Shown piece after piece: positions 53,894 through 61,189 of a stretch of 64,000 nucleotides of DNA. The stretch spans positions 248,001 to 312,000 of the forward strand of contig JACJZN010000006.1 in assembly GCA_020635565.1 (NCBI GenBank). The letters are read 5' to 3'. Positions within the stretch are counted from its first letter, which is position 1. Each line of letters begins with the position of its first letter. A model generated the notes under the pieces. The model had not been told where the DNA came from. It did no database searches and saw nothing but the letters and a program-made list of their open reading frames with translations. The position numbers and the translations under genes are program-made. This DNA comes from Flavobacteriales bacterium. Lineage in GTDB: Bacteria; Bacteroidota; Bacteroidia; Flavobacteriales_D; Parvicellaceae.

Positions 53894-55984
53894 TCAGTAT
53901 GCGCCATATCTCTTTCTTAAAAACCACTCAAGAGATAATAAGAAAATTATTAATACCAAGATCCAGCCCCATTTGATCACATCTGTCAATTCCTGATTGA
54001 CATAACTGATAGCTGCTATCTTGTTGTTTTCTTTCATATCAACAAGGATCTGATCGAAACTCTCTTTACTATACATTTTACCTCCTGTCTTTTCCGAAAG
54101 ACTAAAAAGTAATTGATGATCTGCCACCGTATTCAAGTATTCCACTTTAAGCGCTTTGACTACGAACTCGCCCTCGACTTCATAATTCTTACCATCGTAA
54201 GAAGTCACAGCTTTGTAAGCATATTTACCTGGATTAAAGACACCCGCATCTAATCGATAACTCTGTCCTGCTTTTGAAAATGTCTTGGTGGGCAATTCTT
54301 CGTCTTCTGCATTGGTAATGATCAGATTTACTTCAGCATCATTTACTAACTCATAGATATCATTATAAAGTTCTGCATTGAAGATCACTTTTTCATTCTC
54401 AAGGTATTCGCTTTCAGCAAAAACACGGAACTTACTTTTATCCTCTTTGACAGCTAAGTATTGAACCATTTTTGAGATCAAGGACTCAAAAGCATCATTG
54501 TTCTTGTTTTTGATATAATCTTGAAATTTCCATCTCCAGATCCCCTCACCAAGGACAAATCCAACTTTTGAATCACCACTAGCATTGAATCCAATAAGAG
54601 GAAAATCAGTTGAAGTATTTCCTATCTTTTGACTAAAAAGAACATTCACGGCATTGGTGATCTGATAATCACTCGCAAAAGGGATCTGTACAGGCGGCAA
54701 ATTCGGCAGTAGATCTTTGATCCCATCCTCTACTACAAAATTACTGAACCCGATATTAAATGCTGGCTTTGCATCTGTACTACCATTGGCTCCAACGAGA
54801 GTTAAACCCGATTTAAGTTGATTAAATGCCGTATAATTAGATTGCCCCCCTACAAAATACAAAACTGGAATTTTATCTTTTTTGATATCATTGAACAATT
54901 TCTGCTCACCACCTTTTAAACTTGGAACCTGATGAAGAATAACCAGATTGTACTTGTCCAATCCTCCTGAATAATCTCCTAATTGTAAAACATCTACCTT
55001 ATAGTTAATATTCTTTTCTATCGCATATTTTATTGCTGCCACATCGGGATGAGGAGCAGCGGTCAGGATCAAGATCTCTTGCTTATTATCCAGAATCTCT
55101 ATAAATATTTCCTGCTGATTGTTCAATAAAGTAAACTCACCGTCCAATGCTTTCAATTCAATGGTGTACAATTGTTTACCTGCTTTGTCTGCCTCTATTT
55201 TAAAAGGAACCGTGATCACTTCATTATCTCCTCCGATCGTTTTTTGTTGGACCGCCAGTTCTTTACCGTTTCTTAAAATAGATACTACTGCATTTTGACC
55301 TTTAAGATAATCAGCATTTATCACTACCTCTACCGGAAAATCATTACCCAAATAAGCTAGCTTATTATGAGCTACGTTGCCAATGGCCAGATCTTTCTTC
55401 TTATTGGTATCACCCAATGCGATCGTGTAAAAAGTGGTTGTCTCCACAAACTTATTCGTGTAGAGCGGATTTTGTCCTTTGTTATACACTCCATCACCTG
55501 CTAGTATAACAGCTCCAAGATTCCTACCAAAGAACTTTGATTCCAGCTCATTCATTAATAAGGATAGATCTGTTTGTTTATCAACAAAATCAAAAAGTAA
55601 AGTATCATCAATATGCTCTCCATATGAAATGACCTCAACTTGATAATTTTCCTCTAACGAGTTTTTAAGTTTTGAGATTGAACCAGGAAAATCAGTCTTA
55701 TAGTACAGGCTATCTGAATTAAAGAGAACACTCTCAGAATTATCAACTGCTATGACAACAATAGGTTTTTCGATCTTTTGCGACTCACTCTCTATCAATG
55801 GTTTAAGCAGAAGTAATCCAAGAACAAAGACCGTAAAGAATCTTGCCAATGACATCACATAAATCAATCCCTGAGGAGTTTCATTCAGTGCCTTATCCTT
55901 TCTATAAAAAACAGCACTGTAGGAAACCCCTGCTAAAATACATAACAAGACTAACCATGAAGGATATGTAAAAATGATATTCAA
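53894..55984 (-). CDS. VWA-domain membrane protein with N-terminal aerotolerance-type region
   Basis: The 696-residue protein has two N-terminal membrane segments (~7-25 and ~40-62). A von Willebrand A-like domain follows, with a MIDAS start VIAVDNSESV (DxSxS) and an AVILAGDGVYN segment. Beta-rich domains with glutamine-amidotransferase-like features come next (LVILHQVPSLKGGE, VPVLYFVGGQ). A last membrane helix lies near the C-terminus (IKWGWILVLIIFLLSLEWFL). This layout matches large Bacteroidetes BatA/DUF4159-like proteins of unknown role in the cell envelope. It is probably monocistronic. Confidence 0.8.
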   Translation of the reverse strand: MNIIFTYPSWLVLLCILAGVSYSAVFYRKDKALNETPQGLIYVMSLARFFTVFVLGLLLLKPLIESESQKIEKPIVVIAVDNSESVLFNSDSLYYKTDFPGSISKLKNSLEENYQVEVISYGEHIDDTLLFDFVDKQTDLSLLMNELESKFFGRNLGAVILAGDGVYNKGQNPLYTNKFVETTTFYTIALGDTNKKKDLAIGNVAHNKLAYLGNDFPVEVVINADYLKGQNAVVSILRNGKELAVQQKTIGGDNEVITVPFKIEADKAGKQLYTIELKALDGEFTLLNNQQEIFIEILDNKQEILILTAAPHPDVAAIKYAIEKNINYKVDVLQLGDYSGGLDKYNLVILHQVPSLKGGEQKLFNDIKKDKIPVLYFVGGQSNYTAFNQLKSGLTLVGANGSTDAKPAFNIGFSNFVVEDGIKDLLPNLPPVQIPFASDYQITNAVNVLFSQKIGNTSTDFPLIGFNASGDSKVGFVLGEGIWRWKFQDYIKNKNNDAFESLISKMVQYLAVKEDKSKFRVFAESEYLENEKVIFNAELYNDIYELVNDAEVNLIITNAEDEELPTKTFSKAGQSYRLDAGVFNPGKYAYKAVTSYDGKNYEVEGEFVVKALKVEYLNTVADHQLLFSLSEKTGGKMYSKESFDQILVDMKENNKIAAISYVNQELTDVIKWGWILVLIIFLLSLEWFLRKRYGAY

Positions 55985-56041
55985 AAATGATGAGGCTTCA
56001 AGTCTTGTTAACGTAGTTAAGCTAGTCTAAGCATCAAACCA

Positions 56042-56788
56042 TTAGGTCATCATTCCACCACAAACGCTCAATACCTGACCGTTTACATAAGCGCCCATGT
56101 CTGACGCTAAAAACAATGCAGCGTTGGCAACATCTTCTGGAGTTCCTGCTCTTTTCAACGGAATATTCTCCAACCAACCTTCTACTACTTTTTCGTCTAA
56201 TTTACCTGTCATTTCGGTAGCAATAAATCCAGGAGCAATTGCATTACTTCGGATATTTCTGCTTCCCAATTCCTGAGCTACAGACTTAGTAAAACCAATA
56301 ATCCCTGCTTTTGAGGCTGCATAATTACTTTGACCTGCATTACCTTGTACACCGACAACAGAGCTTAGATTAATGAATGCTCCACTTCTGTTCTTCAAGA
56401 AGGTTTTAAGAACGGCTTTAGTCATGTTGAAAACAGATTTCAAATTAATATTCATCACATCATCCCAATTCTCTTCACTCATTCTCATCAGAAGACCATC
56501 TTTGGTTATACCCGCATTATTTACAACAATATCAATATTTCCAAAATCACCTAAAACCTGATTGATCAAATCTTCAGCACTTTGAAGATCACCAGCGTTT
56601 GACTGATATCCCTTCGCCTTCACTCCATAGGCCTCTAACTCCTTAACCACTTCATCAGCTGCAGAACTACTTGACACGTATGTAAATGCAACATCCGCTC
56701 CTTGTTCAGCGAATTTCAATGCTATACCTTTACCAATTCCTCGAGTTGCACCCGTGATAATAGCCACTTTACCCTTCAATAATGTCAT
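56042..56788 (-). CDS. fabG: 3-oxoacyl-[acyl-carrier-protein] reductase
   Basis: Short-chain dehydrogenase of 248 residues that reduces 3-oxoacyl-ACP with NADPH in fatty acid elongation. It shows the cofactor motif ITGATRGIGKGIA, NNAGITKDGLLMRM, the catalytic Ser in NLSSVVGVQGN and YAASKAGI (YxxxK), with the C-terminal NGQVLSVCGGM typical of FabG. No other fatty acid synthesis gene is adjacent. Confidence 0.94.
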   Translation of the reverse strand: MTLLKGKVAIITGATRGIGKGIALKFAEQGADVAFTYVSSSSAADEVVKELEAYGVKAKGYQSNAGDLQSAEDLINQVLGDFGNIDIVVNNAGITKDGLLMRMSEENWDDVMNINLKSVFNMTKAVLKTFLKNRSGAFINLSSVVGVQGNAGQSNYAASKAGIIGFTKSVAQELGSRNIRSNAIAPGFIATEMTGKLDEKVVEGWLENIPLKRAGTPEDVANAALFLASDMGAYVNGQVLSVCGGMMT

Positions 56789-56836
56789 TTTGTATTTTTT
56801 TTTAAATATTGCTTAATCAGTACTAAGAGATTAATT

Positions 56837-56844
56837 TACATTTG
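56837..56844 (+). promoter_or_regulatory. -7 box TACATTTG upstream of the beta-barrel gene
   Basis: An exact TAnnTTTG match ends 23 bases before the ATG. The nearest upstream TTG is 25 bases away, slightly beyond the usual -33 spacing. Confidence 0.45.
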
Positions 56845-56867
56845 TATCTCATCTCAAAGATACTAAA

Positions 56868-57638
56868 ATGAAGAAACTGACTATACTGTTGATCTTATTT
56901 TCTGGAATTAATATGTCTTGGGCTCAAGGTTGGGTAGACATAGGTGTTAAAGGTGGTTGGGGACCAACATTCTTGTTCAATCAAAAAGTATTTGACGACA
57001 GCAGATACAATCATCAGATTTCAGGACGAGGAATGTTTGGCGGAAAATTGGGATATAATTTCAATCAAAATCACGAAGTTACTTTCGACTTTATGGTGGG
57101 TGGTCTTACTCAAAATTTTGGATATAGTATGCAACTTGATAGTTCTGCTTCAGCCCAGGCATACAACTCATCTATCAGTTACAAATGTTTTGATTTTATG
57201 CTTCTATACAGAAGTAATACAGATGGCAAATACTTCGAAGTAGGTCCCGTACTGTCTAAAATTAGATCAATTGAAAGAACTGATTCATTTTATTTCAGCG
57301 GAACAGACGATAGTTTTGATATGGATGATGTTAACCCAATGCAATATGGTCTTACAGTTGGATTTGGAGCTTATTTTATGGGAACTGACAACTTTGGGAT
57401 CACTGGTGGACTTAGAATCTCATACATGTTCTCTGATTTGATCAATAATTCGAATGCCCCAACTCAAGGATATCCTTTTGGTCAACACTACATTACATAT
57501 TCTTCTTTGAACGGTTCTCAAGCTCCAACTGAAAGTGCTTCACATCCTTTATTAGTGCAACTTGTTTTTGAAGCGAATCTAGATTTTGCATACATGGCAA
57601 AAGCTAATTGCGGAAGAAGAAAACTATTGATGTTCTAA
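56868..57638 (+). CDS. Outer-membrane beta-barrel protein
   Basis: The 256-residue protein has a signal peptide (MKKLTILLILFSGINMSWAQ). Alternating strands follow with aromatic girdle residues, for example GGWGPTFLFNQKVF and YGLTVGFGAYFMGTDNFGIT, and a late strand LLVQLVFEANLDFAYMAK. It was not matched to a specific family. A -7 box lies upstream, and a DUF1569 gene starts 3 bases after its stop, so both are probably co-transcribed. Confidence 0.7.
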   Translation: MKKLTILLILFSGINMSWAQGWVDIGVKGGWGPTFLFNQKVFDDSRYNHQISGRGMFGGKLGYNFNQNHEVTFDFMVGGLTQNFGYSMQLDSSASAQAYNSSISYKCFDFMLLYRSNTDGKYFEVGPVLSKIRSIERTDSFYFSGTDDSFDMDDVNPMQYGLTVGFGAYFMGTDNFGITGGLRISYMFSDLINNSNAPTQGYPFGQHYITYSSLNGSQAPTESASHPLLVQLVFEANLDFAYMAKANCGRRKLLMF

Positions 57639-57641
57639 AAA

Positions 57642-58100
57642 GTGTCAAAAAAAGTTGAAGACCTTTTGCCTGAACTGGCCTCTTTGATCGAGCATCAAGA
57701 AAAGAAAGTTGAATCTATTTCTCACAGCACAATTGGTTGGCAGATCGATCATTCACTTAAAGTGATCAACTCTGTTTGCAATGTTGCTCCTGATAGCATC
57801 GAAGAAAAATACAATCCGAAGCAAAACTTCAGCAAGCTTTTTGTGATGACTACCGGCTATATTCCAAGAGGAAATGCCAAGGCTCCTAAATTTGTCACAT
57901 CCGACTCGGTGAGTAAAGAAGACCTCCATCTTCAGCACCATGAAGCGCTTCAAAATTTGAAAAAACTAGAACAGCTTAAACCGAATCAATATTTCTCTCA
58001 TCCCCTGTTTGGGCATCTGAATGCTAAAGCACTTCGCAAATTTCTGTACATCCATACGTATCATCATTTGAAGATCATGAGGGATATTCTCAAAGCTTAG
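57642..58100 (+). CDS. DUF1569 family (DinB-like) protein
   Basis: The 152-residue helical protein has features of the DUF1569/DinB-like superfamily: STIGWQIDHSLKVINSVCN and the terminal FGHLNAKALRKFLYIHTYHH, with His residues placed as metal ligands in the four-helix bundle. The start is GTG at 57642, 3 bases after the beta-barrel gene. Its last 4 bases overlap the stop of the convergent DUF4846 gene. Confidence 0.8.
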   Translation: MSKKVEDLLPELASLIEHQEKKVESISHSTIGWQIDHSLKVINSVCNVAPDSIEEKYNPKQNFSKLFVMTTGYIPRGNAKAPKFVTSDSVSKEDLHLQHHEALQNLKKLEQLKPNQYFSHPLFGHLNAKALRKFLYIHTYHHLKIMRDILKA

Positions 58101-58993
58101 TTCCATCTTCGAAGATCATCTGTATCAAATTCCCATTCTGGCGTATCAAGGATATAGTCAATTTCATCCATGCTATACCATGGACTTAATTTAGGATTGT
58201 TGTTATTTCTCAGAATCTGAATATCCTGAGCAGGCATATAGCTTTGAGCTAACATAAATAACTTCTCCCCTGTTTCTCTGTGTTTTGCCATATCTACCAC
58301 AATAATTCCATGACCAGGAAAACCTCCCTCTATTATGATATCTCCCGGTTGCATTTCTGAAAATGCAATTGAATCCAATTCTTTATCCAATGAGTGAGTT
58401 CCTGCATAATTATACACCTGGATCAAGTAGTCTTTGAATTTCTTATACCCAGAACCAGCCTTTGAAGAAGCCACCCATTGAACTGTTCCTCCGCTTTGAG
58501 GAATTGGCATAAATCCATCTTTCCATTTACTATAGCTTACTACGGCTCCATTTGTATATTTAAAATGAATTTTATCTTGTTGATCATTACTATATAAATA
58601 CTCCGCTCTTAATCTCATCAAAGCATCAGCACATTGTTGCAGGTCTTTAGTTCCCGTTTCAATATCAATAACATAGCAATGTGCATTTTGGTTCCATTTT
58701 GGAGAACCGTCATATAGATAAACCTTTGGATTACCATCCTTTAGCGGCAGATGTTGTAACCAATGTGCAAATGTTCCAGGTAAATTGCGATAGCGATCAT
58801 ATCCAAAAGGAACCCGAATACGGTTTATGATCGTATTGTCTGTCTTGTAATCATCCAACCATGGAAATGTATAACGATAGTCATCCAGTGGAGGGCGATC
58901 ATTTATAGCCATTTTCTGGACATCATGATGATTTTGAGCAACCGAAAAGATTGCCAATCCGAACATTGAAAGAAATAAAAAGAGCTTTTTCAT
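58097..58993 (-). CDS. Exported DUF4846 family protein
   Basis: A 298-residue exported protein with signal peptide MKKLFLFLSMFGLAIFSVAQ from the ATG at 58993; other in-frame starts lie 6 and 15 bases upstream. The family segments RIRVPFGYDRYRNLPGTFAH, QCADALMRLRAEYLYSN and FPGHGIIVVDMAKH are visible. DUF4846 is widespread in Bacteroidetes without a defined role. The FPGHGIIV stretch after a conserved Gln/Cys region recalls NlpC/P60-like folds, but this is weak. Confidence 0.85.
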   Translation of the reverse strand: MKKLFLFLSMFGLAIFSVAQNHHDVQKMAINDRPPLDDYRYTFPWLDDYKTDNTIINRIRVPFGYDRYRNLPGTFAHWLQHLPLKDGNPKVYLYDGSPKWNQNAHCYVIDIETGTKDLQQCADALMRLRAEYLYSNDQQDKIHFKYTNGAVVSYSKWKDGFMPIPQSGGTVQWVASSKAGSGYKKFKDYLIQVYNYAGTHSLDKELDSIAFSEMQPGDIIIEGGFPGHGIIVVDMAKHRETGEKLFMLAQSYMPAQDIQILRNNNNPKLSPWYSMDEIDYILDTPEWEFDTDDLRRWN

Positions 58994-59049
58994 AACCATA
59001 TAATGCAATAGAATTAAAAGGGTACAATTTTGATGCCTATCTTTGTTTG

Positions 59050-60003
59050 GTGAGTTCAGAATTACATAGAGGTCAAGTGATGCGAAGTACCGGTAGCTGG
59101 TACATTCTTCGAAAAGAAAATGGCGATATCGTTGATGCCAGAATAAAGGGAAAGTTTCGTATTAAAGGAATAAAAACTACCAACCCTATCGCTGTGGGTG
59201 ATTGGGTTAAGTTCTTCGAAGGTGAAAACAATGAATATGTTATTTCTGAGATTGAAGATCGTAAGAACTATGTGATCAGAAAATCGGTGAATCTTTCTAA
59301 ACAAGCACATATAATTGGTGCAAATGTCGATTGTGCATTACTAGTTGTCACCTTAGCAAATCCTCGAACTTCTACAGGTTTCATTGACCGCTTTCTTGTA
59401 TCAACAGAAGCTTACGGAATAGAAACTGTCATTGTTTTCAATAAATGTGATCTGCTTTCTGAAGACGAAAAAGAAGAATTGGAATACCTCATCGCTGTTT
59501 ATTCGGTCATTGGATATCGCTGTATCGAATCTTCAGCACTGACTGGACTTGGAGTTGAGGAAATTAGAGAATTACTTCAGGATAAAACCACACTTCTATC
59601 AGGACATAGTGGAGCTGGTAAGTCCTCTTTAATTAATGCTGTAGATCCAAGTATAGAAACTAAAGTTGGTGAGATCTCTGAATCGCATTTCAAAGGCAAA
59701 CATACCACAACGTTTGCTGAAATGTTTTCCTTGAGTTTTGGAGGGGATATTATTGATACGCCTGGAATTAAAGGATTTGGAATTGTTGACATCGAGCGAG
59801 ATGAATTAAATCACTACTTCAAGGAAATGATGGCATTGTTGCCTGAATGCAAATTCAGTAACTGCAAACATCTGGATGAGCCTCATTGTGCCGTAAAAGC
59901 AGCTGTTGAAGCTGGAGAAATCGCAATTGAACGATATAACAATTATGTCGCAATGATGTTGGATGAAGATGAAAATCACTGGAGAATTAACGCTCACGAC
60001 TAA
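59050..60003 (+). CDS. rsgA: Ribosome small-subunit GTPase RsgA (YjeQ)
   Basis: Circularly permuted GTPase assisting 30S maturation. An N-terminal OB fold (GQVMRSTGSWYIL) is followed by the G domain with G4 (FNKCDL) before G1 (SGHSGAGKSSL) and G3 (DTPGIKGFG), the permuted order. A C-terminal zinc motif follows (CKFSNCKHLDEPHCAV). The start is uncertain: GTG at 59050 or TTG at 59047 keeps the conserved GQV strand, while ATG at 59080 would remove it. A TATCTTTG box (59038-59045) is very close to these starts. The gene is followed by dtd after 2 bases. Confidence 0.95.
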   Translation: MSSELHRGQVMRSTGSWYILRKENGDIVDARIKGKFRIKGIKTTNPIAVGDWVKFFEGENNEYVISEIEDRKNYVIRKSVNLSKQAHIIGANVDCALLVVTLANPRTSTGFIDRFLVSTEAYGIETVIVFNKCDLLSEDEKEELEYLIAVYSVIGYRCIESSALTGLGVEEIRELLQDKTTLLSGHSGAGKSSLINAVDPSIETKVGEISESHFKGKHTTTFAEMFSLSFGGDIIDTPGIKGFGIVDIERDELNHYFKEMMALLPECKFSNCKHLDEPHCAVKAAVEAGEIAIERYNNYVAMMLDEDENHWRINAHD

Positions 60004-60005
60004 TC

Positions 60006-60461
60006 ATGAAAGCGGTAATACAAAGAGTTATCAAAGCAAGTGTTGAGATCAATAACAAAACTGTTGGAGCCATTGATCAAGGATTTATGATCCTTTTGGG
60101 AATAACACATGATGACACTGTAGAGGATTTAGATTATCTAATCAAAAAGATTTCTCAAATGCGGGTTTTCAATGATATGGATGGAAAGATGAACTTATCC
60201 ATATCAGAAGTTGACGGTTCCGTGTTGGTTGTATCGCAATTTACACTTCATGCAAAAACGAAGAAAGGAAATCGTCCAAGTTATATTGATGCAGCGAGAC
60301 CAGAAGTTGCCATTCCTTTGTATGAGCAATTTATTGAGTCCCTTAAAACTGAATTGGGAAGTGATAAAGTGGCTACTGGAGAATTTGGTGCGATGATGCA
60401 GGTTCATTTAGTGAATGATGGGCCAGTAACGATAATAATTGATAGTAAAGAGAAAAACTAA
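60006..60461 (+). CDS. dtd: D-aminoacyl-tRNA deacylase
   Basis: Hydrolyses D-amino acids from mischarged tRNA. The 151-residue protein shows the two active-site motifs of the family: SQFTLHAKTKKGNRPSY near residue 78 and NDGPVTIII, containing the Gly-cisPro pair, near the C-terminus. It starts 2 bases after rsgA, and the two are probably co-transcribed with the following lipoprotein gene. Confidence 0.96.
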   Translation: MKAVIQRVIKASVEINNKTVGAIDQGFMILLGITHDDTVEDLDYLIKKISQMRVFNDMDGKMNLSISEVDGSVLVVSQFTLHAKTKKGNRPSYIDAARPEVAIPLYEQFIESLKTELGSDKVATGEFGAMMQVHLVNDGPVTIIIDSKEKN

Positions 60462-60472
60462 AAATACAAAAT

Positions 60473-61120
60473 ATGCGAATTATATACATCCTGATGGTTG
60501 CAATGACAACTACGCTTTATTCATGTTCGGAAAATGAAGCAACTTCTAATCCTGAGGACATAGCCCAAGTAAAGGAGACTTTCAAAAACTATGCGAAAGC
60601 AGTTATAAACAGCAACGGAAAAGAGGCATTAGAATGTTTGAGCAGCGAAACCATTCAGTATTATGGAGACCTTTTGGAGTTAGTCAAGAATGCGGATTCA
60701 GTAGAGACAGATCAGTTAGACCTTTTGGACAAAATGAATGTCTTGATCATTCGACAAGAAGCAGATGCAGAAGTTATTCTTTCAATGGATGATGAATCAA
60801 TTATCATTTATGCTGTTGACAACGGAATTATCGGAAAAGAAAGTATGGAAGGGAAATCTATTGGAGAGGTCGAAATAAAAGGAGATGAAGCTTTTGGAGA
60901 ATTTCTTACTGAAGGTAAATCTACTCCTTTTAAAATGAGATTTCAGAAAGAAAATGGAGAATGGAAGCTGGATATCACCTCAATTTTTGATATCGCAGAT
61001 GCTGCATTTAAGCATCTTATCAAACAAAGCGAAATGTCTGAAAATGACTATTTCATGATGATCCTTCAGTTGTCATCAGAAAAAACAGTCACCAATAACG
61101 TGTGGCATCCTGTTAAATAA
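60473..61120 (+). CDS. Putative lipoprotein, NTF2/DUF4878-like
   Basis: The 215-residue protein has a lipoprotein signal (MRIIYILMVAMTTTLYSCSE, Cys18). An alpha+beta domain follows with KETFKNYAKAVINSNGKEAL and FKMRFQKENGEWKLDITSIF, a pattern seen in SnoaL/DUF4878-like cone-shaped folds. It lies 11 bases after dtd in the same direction. Function unknown. Confidence 0.65.
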   Translation: MRIIYILMVAMTTTLYSCSENEATSNPEDIAQVKETFKNYAKAVINSNGKEALECLSSETIQYYGDLLELVKNADSVETDQLDLLDKMNVLIIRQEADAEVILSMDDESIIIYAVDNGIIGKESMEGKSIGEVEIKGDEAFGEFLTEGKSTPFKMRFQKENGEWKLDITSIFDIADAAFKHLIKQSEMSENDYFMMILQLSSEKTVTNNVWHPVK

Positions 61121-61189
61121 TTTTTGACAGAGTAATTTAGATTATTCCGCGAACCTCTGAAAATTCAACATCATATCTTGATCTTGACA